Source: Anaerolineales bacterium UBA4823 (lineage in GTDB: Bacteria > Chloroflexota > Anaerolineae > Anaerolineales > UBA4823). From it: a stretch of DNA of 8,070 nt. Positions within the stretch are counted from its first letter, which is position 1; the number at the start of each line of letters is the position of its first letter. Under the pieces are notes generated by a model. The model had not been told where the DNA came from and searched no databases. It saw only the letters and a list, made by a program, of their open reading frames with translations. Shown here one piece after another: positions 1 to 6,711 of the stretch. The translations under genes were made by a program, and so were the position numbers. Location of the stretch: contig DHFN01000147.1 of the NCBI GenBank assembly GCA_002402275.1, forward strand, positions 1 to 8,070, read 5' to 3'.

Positions 1-1360
1 AATACACTAAGCAAATCAGAAAAGTAATACTCTACGCGAGCTAAATTCATCTCATCAAGCAAGACAAACCAGGCATTTTTTCTTTTTGCTTAAAACTATT
101 ATGAGCCCTCTTAATAAACTCAAGAAATGCTGTCGAGTGGTATTGCTGATCAATTGGGTTGAAGTATCCTAAAAGGCTTTTACTATCTCTCCAATCTGGG
201 CGAACAGATAGGAATAGATAGTTATCTGGGTTTCCATTCGTTTCAACGGGAATTTCTTTCGCAAAATCTTTTTGTTTTCCCAGCTTAAACCCGACAACAT
301 TATCATCCTCATTCAATTGGGGTTCCAGAATCACTACATCATCTGGTTGGAAATTTTCCACAAACCAGATTCGAGCTTTCCCTTTGAGATATAGTTGAAT
401 ATAGTCTGTATTACTATATTGATAATGCTTTAGCATGCATTGTTCACTTTGAGTTGAAAAAGTTAACTTTACTTGGATCGACTCTCCTGCTTCGGGAGGG
501 GTAAAAAATTCTACGTTTGATTTCGGAATAATGATCCTGCTGTACTTGCGCATATATGGCTGAACAGTAATTTTTATCAAATCATCTGGAACAACAATTC
601 TCACGGTGGGCTGAGGCATTAACCGTGCAAAAGCCTGGGCAAGTTTTGTTTTTCCCATGCCGCTGATTCCGCTCAATATGACAAAGCCTTTAGTCTGAAG
701 AGCAGTGTAGAAAGTAGCAATCTCCCAATTTGAGAAACTTAACCCCATTTTTGCGAAAGAATTCACCAGATTATTCAGATTGACGCCGACAAAATTTGGA
801 TTCACAGGTTGTTTGGTGATTTTTACATACCCCGGCTGAGGGAGTGTTGAATCAATGTTATTCTTCCGGATATACTCCACAAGTCCTGCTCCTTTTCGTA
901 GATGAGGTGGAATACTGTGGGTGTGGATGTCATACCGCGTTTTATCCTTTAAATATGCCATAAAGGCTGGCCAGATTTTTTCAATAACTTTTTCCTGTTC
1001 CGGCATCTGTAAAGTTATTGCTGACCAAAGATCTTTTTTGTCCTCCTGAACGTCCGCTATCTTTTCAATAAAAGACCGGTCTGGTTTTTCCATCTTATTA
1101 AGATAAACATGGAAAGTTAGAGCCTTGGTTTGACCATGAGAATCCAGAGCCCATTCATGCTCAACAAGTAGAAAGGGTCCGTCTCTGCCTATATTGATGC
1201 TCCAGCAATTTGGATTCAATGGATGAATAAACCTGATCGTCTTGGCAAAAACTCTCAGTACTGATTCTCGATATTCGTTATCCGGCATTGAGCGTTGCAT
1301 TAACTTCGTGGCATTTTCAAGAGCAGCTGGTAGATCAACGATTTGAGATTGTATAGTCAT
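1..1360 (-). CDS. McrB-like AAA+ NTPase, frameshifted, continues past the left edge
   Basis: This is the motor subunit of a McrBC-like (type IV) restriction pair, expected to hydrolyse NTP and drive DNA translocation for its nuclease partner just upstream. Residues 1-200 form an N-terminal region I do not recognise, in the position where McrB relatives carry DNA- or modification-reading domains. Walker A is GISGMGKT at 231-238 (K237). An insertion of about 130 residues follows (251-380), then LSVRPDW (384-390) and LLGYFNP, typical of this McrB branch. The unbroken frame stops at 47 after 437 residues. From about position 80 the next frame reads NAWFVLLDEMNLARVEYYF and stays open to base 1; this is the expected Walker B segment (LLDEMN). 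A single-base loss or gain at the T6 run (plus strand 76-81) therefore splits the gene. The start is supported by AAGGAG five bases before the ATG, overlapping the end of the McrC-like gene. The McrB-like family is well supported; whether the break is real or an assembly error is not known. Confidence 0.85.
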
Positions 1361-1365
1361 AGTAG

Positions 1366-1371
1366 CTCCTT
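1366..1371 (-). promoter_or_regulatory. Ribosome binding site of the McrB-like gene
   Basis: AAGGAG (minus strand) lies five bases before the ATG at 1360 and overlaps the stop codon of the preceding McrC-like gene (1370-1372). This fixes the start and suggests coupled translation of the two subunits. Confidence 0.75.
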
Positions 1372-2926
1372 ATCCTAATAATAATTTCTCCGGTTTCATA
1401 GGGAAAGCCCCGATCCCGGATAGCTTGCCTGAGAGGATGTCGTTAAGTTGGAATGTTTCCAGTTTTCCTTCTGACACATCAAAAAAGACTGTAGATTCAC
1501 CGGGGTACAGGATGACTGCAGATTTCACCCCCAGCGCATCGCGGTAGGTATGCATTTTATAGAGGTCATCAAGTGTAGGGTCTTTCCTGATGATTTCTTC
1601 CATCTCATCCTCGTCGTTAAACCAAATACGTAATGAGAACTTGAATTTGGCGTCAAAAATTGCAACTGGCTTTCCATTTACTTCCCAAGTGAAATCTGGC
1701 CGCATGCTTGTCGAGTATGAGTGATATTGCGAAGCTCTACGCAAATATGAACGATTAAATCGAATCAAACCATATGATCCGAAACTGGCGACTGATGACC
1801 ATTCCAGTCCCCGTTCTTCAGATGTTCTTAATTCGAGTACTGGAGTTACCTTAAGAGTATTACTAACCGTTTCTATAAGTTGGAAGAATACCCAAAACTC
1901 ATATAGTTGGGCAATGTTCCTCGTATCAATTGCGTGTGTAATCGGTTCAAACAAAGGCCGGCGAGCTTGTTGGAAAAGCTGCCACAACATCAAAAATTCC
2001 CGATATCCTTCTTTTCTAAGAAGAACCTGGGAATTGGATGGCAGGTAATACTGCTCCCCGACCTCCTCAAATATCGGGTGTAGAACCGTTTGTTGAAGCA
2101 GGCTATGAGTCTCACGGATCGATCTTTGATCAATTTGTGAAACATTTCCCCACCATGGTTGAGAATAAAGGTTTTCGCTCGCTACTTGTAGACTCTGGAT
2201 AAAGTTTTTGACAAAACGATTCTCAGGTGTATCATAGGTTTCCTGAGGAAGGTGCTGTTGTATGTGAGTCGGGACATATCCTCCTAACCTGGCCGCTAAA
2301 GGATGCCCCTGGGCTTTTGTCCAAAGAGATGATTGACGAATCATACTAATCATTGCATCGGCATCAACTGTTGAAGCTGACCCAATAGGAAGCAATAACT
2401 CCTCATCGATTAATATCCGATGTGAAGAAGCAAGAATTTCAGAAATAGAGGAGCGGATCTCTGCCCCATAATGTATTAAAAAATAATAGGTAAATAGCGG
2501 GGTCGGGGGGCGAAGTGCTTCTTTTACCCCACGACCTGTATCAGCTTGGTAAGTAAAAGGGAGGTTTACAATACGTTGGAATAAGGTGTTAAGAATTGAA
2601 GAATAGAAAAAGTGATGTGTTTCAAGAGTTTCAAACTTCGAAGAAATCACTTCGACAAAGAGCCCCGAAGTTGAACACTTACCGTATATGATCGTAGCTA
2701 TTCGCGTCAACCCTAATTGATTTTTTAAGCGAATTGGATACCAATCTCCATGATCAGCAGTTACAATGGTTGAACCAAATTTTATACCTTCTACACCGGG
2801 GATTTCCAACCAATAGGTGTTCCATTCGTACAAGTAAATAGACGCAGGGCTAAAAACCCGCTGATATTCCTCAGGGATTAATTGACCACCCCGTTGGAGG
2901 AGCTGATTTTTGATTTCATCTATCAT
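1370..2926 (-). CDS. McrC-like nuclease (DUF2357 plus DUF524-type PD-(D/E)XK)
   Basis: This is the predicted nuclease partner of the McrB-like motor, 518 residues from the ATG at 2926. The N-terminal half resembles DUF2357, with the conserved stretch TPENRFVKNF at about 233-242. The C-terminal half matches the DUF524 (PF04411-like) PD-(D/E)XK fold: LYEFWVFFQL at about 341-350, RPDFTW with D411, FDAKFKF with D425 and K427 as the D-x-K active-site pair, then KMHTYRDAL at about 457-465. Such proteins are known neighbours of McrB-like AAA+ genes and are predicted to cut DNA when the motor delivers them. An in-frame TTG at 2950 would add eight residues (MTIGNIFI); I prefer the ATG, although its ribosome site is weak (AGGT about 13 bases upstream). 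The gene is followed after nine bases by the McrB-like start. The family is secure; target specificity is unknown. Confidence 0.88.
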   Translation of the reverse strand: MIDEIKNQLLQRGGQLIPEEYQRVFSPASIYLYEWNTYWLEIPGVEGIKFGSTIVTADHGDWYPIRLKNQLGLTRIATIIYGKCSTSGLFVEVISSKFETLETHHFFYSSILNTLFQRIVNLPFTYQADTGRGVKEALRPPTPLFTYYFLIHYGAEIRSSISEILASSHRILIDEELLLPIGSASTVDADAMISMIRQSSLWTKAQGHPLAARLGGYVPTHIQQHLPQETYDTPENRFVKNFIQSLQVASENLYSQPWWGNVSQIDQRSIRETHSLLQQTVLHPIFEEVGEQYYLPSNSQVLLRKEGYREFLMLWQLFQQARRPLFEPITHAIDTRNIAQLYEFWVFFQLIETVSNTLKVTPVLELRTSEERGLEWSSVASFGSYGLIRFNRSYLRRASQYHSYSTSMRPDFTWEVNGKPVAIFDAKFKFSLRIWFNDEDEMEEIIRKDPTLDDLYKMHTYRDALGVKSAVILYPGESTVFFDVSEGKLETFQLNDILSGKLSGIGAFPMKPEKLLLG

Positions 2927-2999
2927 TATAAAAATATTACCTATCGTCAATTTTTAATGGACCTTTTTAGATTTCTTGTCATTTATTTATTGATAGTTG

Positions 3000-3959
3000 T
3001 TAATCATTAATCATTCCATATTTATTTTCAAATTGTTCCACCCATCCAATTCCCCCAAATTTCTTGAAAGTGGCAATGACCTGTTGAGTGCTTATGGAAT
3101 GCATGCGGTGACTCAAATCTTCCGGAACAAAGGATTTCAAAAACGGCATCAAACCACGTTTGTTAGGAGGTTCACCACAATAGAATGTAGGATTCCGTTG
3201 GTCAAACAACAAGACAAAATCCCCACTTGATTCAATTGAAAAGAGCAATTCACGAAAGAACTGATAGTACATTGCAAGAGGGCAAATTGGACCAGTTCCT
3301 GCCAACCCATCTAGGAAACCATACTTTTCCATTAGCACCCAATACTGTCGCCCCAAATGATGGAGATAACAACGCTTAAAATCTTGAGCAGGATTACAAC
3401 CATCACAATCTCCTGCCTTGAATACTGAGCAACCACCAAATTCATGCTCTACCAATTTGGCTTCAATAAATAAGGATCGAAGCCCGTTCTCACCCCGGAT
3501 TACTAGATCTATAGAGGTTGGTTGACCAGAATCCTCGTTAAAAATCTTTCGATCTTCAACTTCAAATTTCGCTTGAACTATTTCTGAAGGCCAGTCTATA
3601 CCATTAGTCTCGAAAGCTAGTTTCAACGGTGAAAGGTCGTTTTGAACGACAAGTGGACCAACTAGATTGAATAACATCGCCTGACTGCTCAAGCCATGAT
3701 GAATATATTTATGGAGTGGGAAGCCTTCCCGTTTCTCATTTCGTCGGAAACGCTCGTCTTGTATGTATTGAGCAACTTCGGGAATGATGATATTTTGGGG
3801 CCAGTGTTCCCATTGATCCAACAAGTAGGATTTCTTTGGATTTATTAAAAACTTGCGCTCAGTGAACCACTCCGCGTTTGATTTACGAAGCTGCTTTTCA
3901 AAATTACGGCGGCGAGGATAAGGCCAGGTTCGCGCATTACGCCGGCTACTTTCAGTCAT
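3000..3959 (-). CDS. Putative PD-(D/E)XK restriction endonuclease with four clustered cysteines
   Basis: A 319-residue protein that I take to be a restriction-type nuclease, possibly of the PGN_0703 group. A basic N-terminus (RRNARTWPYPRRR) precedes a helical region. The likely active site is TSIDLVI (D151) followed by LFIEAKL (E166, K168), the D...ExK arrangement of PD-(D/E)XK enzymes. Directly after it lies a cysteine set, C177-x7-C185-x2-C188-x8-C197, which could bind zinc or an iron-sulphur cluster, as cysteines next to nuclease cores do in Cas4/AddB-like enzymes; that parallel is inference. The C-terminal part (200-319) shows no motif I can name. The ATG at 3959 has GGTGA six bases upstream, overlapping the stop of the RusA-like gene, so the two are probably translationally coupled. 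The nuclease fold is likely; the family name is tentative. Confidence 0.68.
   Translation of the reverse strand: MTESSRRNARTWPYPRRRNFEKQLRKSNAEWFTERKFLINPKKSYLLDQWEHWPQNIIIPEVAQYIQDERFRRNEKREGFPLHKYIHHGLSSQAMLFNLVGPLVVQNDLSPLKLAFETNGIDWPSEIVQAKFEVEDRKIFNEDSGQPTSIDLVIRGENGLRSLFIEAKLVEHEFGGCSVFKAGDCDGCNPAQDFKRCYLHHLGRQYWVLMEKYGFLDGLAGTGPICPLAMYYQFFRELLFSIESSGDFVLLFDQRNPTFYCGEPPNKRGLMPFLKSFVPEDLSHRMHSISTQQVIATFKKFGGIGWVEQFENKYGMIND
3003..3031 (-). promoter_or_regulatory. Possible sigma70-type promoter for the McrC-McrB-like pair
   Basis: On the minus strand TTGAAA (3026-3031) is followed after exactly 17 bases by AATGAT (3003-3008), a fair but not strong match to TTGACA and TATAAT. It lies in the last codons of the upstream nuclease gene and would start a transcript near 2996, about 70 bases before the McrC-like ATG. 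The sequence is AT-rich, so chance matches are common. Confidence 0.28.
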
Positions 3960-3962
3960 ATT

Positions 3963-4370
3963 TCACCATTCCATTTCTATTAAATAATGGCAACCTGATG
4001 CTCCAGGAACAAATCGCACGGCTGATATCCGGTTGATCAATATGTCGTCTGAATAACAGATGGCATGCTGCGGTTTAGCCGGTTCTGGTACATCCTGCCA
4101 TTGAGCCAGGTCTATTGGCGTTCGCGGGTGGGCGGCCATGAGTCCATCACAAATGCCGGTTATGAAGTTATCCAAATCGCCTTTGGATGGATCAGCAAAA
4201 ACTTGAATCTTTATAAAGATATTTCCCTCAACAAGCGGCAAATCCTTCATGGCTTCAGATGCAGCTTTTCGAAGAGATTTAAGGCGTGCCAACTCGCTGC
4301 CCTTTCGCCACATGGAATTGGCACCATCCTTTTTAGGAGGTAAACCTGATACATCAAATTGTATTTTCAT
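3963..4370 (-). CDS. RusA-like Holliday-junction resolvase family protein
   Basis: A protein of 135 residues counted from the ATG at 4370. It opens with a beta-strand and FDVSGLPPKKDGANSMW, similar to the start of RusA-type proteins, and carries GDLDNFITGICDGL (D65, D67, N68, D75) and later YSDDILI (D108, D109). The DxDN...D...DD pattern corresponds to the acidic metal-binding residues of RusA, a homodimeric endonuclease that resolves four-way junctions; E. coli RusA is about 120 residues. The stretch between the two acidic motifs (about 80-105) is longer than usual. The start overlaps the preceding gene by 17 bases. A TTG at 4385 would add five residues and is less likely. RusA relatives usually sit in prophages; here it is among restriction-type genes, so it may process replication or recombination intermediates or act as an effector nuclease. 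The fold is probable, the role unknown. Confidence 0.68.
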   Translation of the reverse strand: MKIQFDVSGLPPKKDGANSMWRKGSELARLKSLRKAASEAMKDLPLVEGNIFIKIQVFADPSKGDLDNFITGICDGLMAAHPRTPIDLAQWQDVPEPAKPQHAICYSDDILINRISAVRFVPGASGCHYLIEMEW

Positions 4371-4974
4371 GAATTTTTCCCGCAATATCTATTTGAATAA
4401 AATCAATATGGTCCACCTCTAGTGGAGCAATTGTTTTGTTGATGTTTTTTCTAAATTGCAGAAATTCTTTCCCTCGATGTTCTGGGACTATTTGGGTCCA
4501 AGTCCCCCACGGTGGCTTGATCGAATACTCGGCAAAAACCAACAACCGACGGCTCTTTTTACCGGTAAAACATAAGGGAATTGTTATTTGTGCCAACTCT
4601 TCACCAGCGATTAAGAGCCAACTGAGTTTCAATTTTTCTAATGCAATCTCTATAGCAGCTTTTTCAGGTTTTTCTCTAGGATGATAGTTCCAATACTCAG
4701 AAGGACAAGAATAACTTTGCATAGAAGAGACAAAATAGGATTGTTCGTAAGTTAGTTCGGGAATTAACTGATCAAGGTCCATGTCTTCAGCCCAACGAAT
4801 AGTTGCTTCCCATACAGCTTTCTTTTCATAATCCCCGCTGAAATTCCACCCTCCCAGGATCAACGGAATCGGTGGTCCATTTTTTCCTTTTGGGTTTACC
4901 TGCCAGGCAACCTTAAGCGCCTGGTAGATGTGATTCCAAGGATCTGGCATTGGACAAACAAATATCTCTTCCAT
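4354..4974 (-). CDS. Unrecognised 206-residue protein upstream of the RusA-like gene
   Basis: I do not recognise this family. The protein is 206 residues, with no signal peptide or membrane segment visible. The N-terminal half is rich in tryptophan and proline (CPMPDPWNHIYQAL, GPPIPLILGGWNFSGD at about 33-48, then a helix KKAVWEATIRWAEDMDL). The C-terminal half looks like alternating strands (LAQITIPLCF, RRLLVFAEYS, PPWGTWTQIVP). This composition fits a soluble globular protein. The ATG at 4974 is backed by AGGGTGA a few bases upstream. Its last 17 bases overlap the RusA-like gene start, so the two are probably produced together and may interact. It follows the upstream nuclease gene after 32 bases. 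It is probably a real gene given its ribosome site, length and tight packing. Confidence 0.75.
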   Translation of the reverse strand: MEEIFVCPMPDPWNHIYQALKVAWQVNPKGKNGPPIPLILGGWNFSGDYEKKAVWEATIRWAEDMDLDQLIPELTYEQSYFVSSMQSYSCPSEYWNYHPREKPEKAAIEIALEKLKLSWLLIAGEELAQITIPLCFTGKKSRRLLVFAEYSIKPPWGTWTQIVPEHRGKEFLQFRKNINKTIAPLEVDHIDFIQIDIAGKIHENTI

Positions 4975-5006
4975 TATTCACCCTATTTGAAACGGGACCC
5001 GAATGA

Positions 5007-5885
5007 CTATTTCCATTCTAATAGATGGAATGCATTTTCATATTCAGTAAAACGTGGCCGTGGATTTGTGCCCTTGCTGCCAACGTTCGCAAATTTAATG
5101 CTTATTTTTCCTTTATTTTTTCCTTCTTTATTAGTATTTGCTTCTCTAAGTAAATCTAAAGAAGGGATAACCCAATACATGTTTGCAGACTCAGAATAGA
5201 AGATGTAGAAGAAATTATCTCGTGGTTTACGGATTTCCATCGCTGCAAACAAACCGGGGTTCTTGGCGGTGGACGAGCGTGCCTTTATTTGGATATCGAG
5301 GTAGCGCAATTCCCCATCCTTTTCCTGACGTATCACGCAATCGATCTGTTGATCGTCCACCAAAGTCATATAGACGTCGTGCCCAAGTTGCAATAATTTT
5401 CCAACGGCAACATATTCCATGCGTTTGCCAAAAGAGGCGGAAGAACGGTATGATTTTTTCTCACTAGCCGGTTTGACATTTGCTGGTATGTCTATTCTGT
5501 CATTGTCCTTCGCTTCTGAGAGAGGGGGACTCGCCGACTCTTGTGGAAGATTAGGATCTGATTGGTCTAGAAAGTATTGGTATTTAACTGGAACATCTTC
5601 CCACTTTGGTTGAAATGGATCATTTTCTCGACCAACAAAAGGAAGATCAAATCCAGGTTTAAAAACCCGATAAACTCCATGTTTTTCTCGCCAAAGAAAA
5701 TTGAAACCGGAATTGAAATTCAGAGGCGAATTTGCAACACACATGCTGGCGGTTTGAGTTTTGATCCCTTCTTGAGTATCATTGAATTCTTTCTTGATAA
5801 ACTTGCGAATCTCCAGCGGAGTAAATGTTCCCTGGTTTTGTCCTAGAATTCTTGAGGCAATAAATATCTCAACATGAATATTCAT
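5007..5885 (-). CDS. Winged-helix-like plus PD-(D/E)XK nuclease
   Basis: A predicted restriction-type nuclease of 292 residues. Residues 1-80 look like a small helix-turn-helix or winged-helix module: FTPLEIRKFIKKEF, then DTQEGIKTQTASMCVANSPL and a closing GVYRVF strand, a pattern seen in N-terminal DNA-binding domains of other restriction proteins. A charged, proline-rich linker (about 95-145) leads to the nuclease core: GKRMEYVAVGKLLQLG (E157), DDQQIDCVI (D182) and YLDIQIKARS (D197, Q199, K201), the E...D...QxK signature of PD-(D/E)XK enzymes. A longer frame opens at 5906, but the ATG at 5885 has GGAG seven bases upstream and avoids overlap, so I choose it. The HEPN-like gene ends only four bases before this start, implying joint translation. 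The nuclease fold is well supported; specificity is unknown. Confidence 0.8.
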   Translation of the reverse strand: MNIHVEIFIASRILGQNQGTFTPLEIRKFIKKEFNDTQEGIKTQTASMCVANSPLNFNSGFNFLWREKHGVYRVFKPGFDLPFVGRENDPFQPKWEDVPVKYQYFLDQSDPNLPQESASPPLSEAKDNDRIDIPANVKPASEKKSYRSSASFGKRMEYVAVGKLLQLGHDVYMTLVDDQQIDCVIRQEKDGELRYLDIQIKARSSTAKNPGLFAAMEIRKPRDNFFYIFYSESANMYWVIPSLDLLREANTNKEGKNKGKISIKFANVGSKGTNPRPRFTEYENAFHLLEWK

Positions 5886-5889
5886 TCTT

Positions 5890-6549
5890 TCACTCCATTT
5901 CATCATCAGTCACATTTTCAACAATATAATAATTGACGATTTCTCGTAGAATTGGCAGCCCCATTTCAATCACTTGGGTGTCATTTGCATCACTCGGATT
6001 TTTCCCCCCGTGAACCAGGTTATTCCGGATTGTGTATAGCATAAATAAAATTTGCTCAATCAATATCTGCTGAACATCGGTGTTTCCATTCAGGTACTCC
6101 TGATAAGCATTTCTATCTATAGGACTCCAAACTAAAAGATTTGGAAGTATCGATCTTGTCAGATTCAAAACACCATTAATTTCCTGACCACGATGATCAA
6201 ATTTTTCCCGCACTCCTGCAGGCGTACGTTCAATGAAAAAGGGGATATTATCGTGCCTTATGATGCTATCCCTTATATTCTGATCTAAGAATTGAATCGC
6301 TGCCTTAATCTGTTCCTTCTCGGGTGGAGTATTAACCTTTGGAAAATAATAGTTCCAATAATGTTCGAATTTATTTTGTCCATTTTCACTCGGGCTTGGT
6401 GTAACTCTGAGTCCTTGCCTCTGACTGAGTAAAACATAGATATTATTAAATGCAGTCCAAAGCGAAGAATATTTTTGAAAAGAATGTTGGGATATTTCTA
6501 CTAGATCAATCATCGACATGGTTACTGGTATTTCCCTGTGATCAATCAT
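5890..6549 (-). CDS. HEPN-like protein with RxxxxH motif
   Basis: A 219-residue, mostly helical protein. Near its C-terminus a helix reads LFMLYTIRNNLVHGGK, with R175 and H180 forming the RxxxxH motif of HEPN ribonucleases, and a polar motif (N176, N177) inside it as in active members. The following residues (LPILREIVNYYIVENV) form the usual last helix. HEPN proteins in defence islands are commonly RNases, often toxins or abortive-infection effectors, but some are non-catalytic partners. The N-terminal 150 residues have no assignable domain. GAGGT lies four bases before the ATG at 6549 and overlaps the end of the small ORF upstream, so coupling is likely. The downstream nuclease gene follows immediately. 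No MNT-type nucleotidyltransferase antitoxin is present beside it. The HEPN call rests on one motif and its helical context. Confidence 0.72.
   Translation of the reverse strand: MIDHREIPVTMSMIDLVEISQHSFQKYSSLWTAFNNIYVLLSQRQGLRVTPSPSENGQNKFEHYWNYYFPKVNTPPEKEQIKAAIQFLDQNIRDSIIRHDNIPFFIERTPAGVREKFDHRGQEINGVLNLTRSILPNLLVWSPIDRNAYQEYLNGNTDVQQILIEQILFMLYTIRNNLVHGGKNPSDANDTQVIEMGLPILREIVNYYIVENVTDDEME
5893..5896 (-). promoter_or_regulatory. Ribosome binding site deciding the nuclease start at 5885
   Basis: GGAG (minus strand) stands seven bases before the ATG at 5885 and lies in the last codons of the HEPN-like gene, whose stop is at 5890-5892. It favours this ATG over the in-frame ATG codons at 5906 and 5903, which have no comparable site. 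Confidence 0.6.
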
Positions 6550-6551
6550 CT

Positions 6552-6644
6552 TTACCTCACCTTTTTCAAATCCACACTCTTCTCGCCATGCTTTTCCCGT
6601 TCGTAATTGGCCTTCTCAAATCCCAGCATACTTCCCGCAGACAT
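6552..6644 (-). CDS. Small protein, paralogue of the ORF at 7768-7848
   Basis: A predicted peptide of about 30 residues, MSAGSMLGFEKANYEREK then HGEKSVDLKKVR. It is highly charged and probably helical, with no membrane segment. What makes it credible is its close paralogue at 7768-7848: both share FEKAN, E-x-EKHG, KSV and KKV in the same order and spacing, about 16 of 22 positions, with many codon differences being synonymous. The frame is open further back to a GTG at 6758 inside the DUF932 gene, but the similarity begins only near MLGF, so the start is uncertain (6644, 6629 or further upstream); none has an ideal ribosome site. It ends three bases before the HEPN-like start. Function unknown. 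Confidence 0.5.
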   Translation of the reverse strand: MSAGSMLGFEKANYEREKHGEKSVDLKKVR

Positions 6645-6711
6645 TACCTTTGGAAGTCCTAAAACCAGAAAGGTGTGCAATTTGCTTTTTTTGTCCTCAT
6701 AAGCCTGGCAC

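Noticed and set aside
70..95. Programmed -1 ribosomal frameshift in the McrB-like gene
   Set aside because: The zero-frame codons GAA AAA ATG do not form a standard X XXY YYZ slippery heptamer, and A6 is short for polymerase slippage. An indel or sequencing error is simpler.
2928..2950. TTGACG and TATAAT boxes just before the McrC-like ATG
   Set aside because: The spacer is only 14 bases, and the -10 box would overlap the start codon, so the transcript would begin inside the gene.
2997..3230. Plus-strand open frame of 77 codons
   Set aside because: It is antisense to the C-terminus of the four-cysteine nuclease gene, with no recognisable features.
4065..5846. Plus-strand open frames of 60-95 codons (for example 4065-4343, 4436-4684, 4930-5199, 5183-5467, 5577-5846)
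   Set aside because: They lie opposite well-supported minus-strand genes, resemble no family, and have no matching ribosome sites.
5886..5906. Longer nuclease start at 5906
   Set aside because: It overlaps the HEPN-like gene and lacks a ribosome site, while the ATG at 5885 has GGAG at good spacing.
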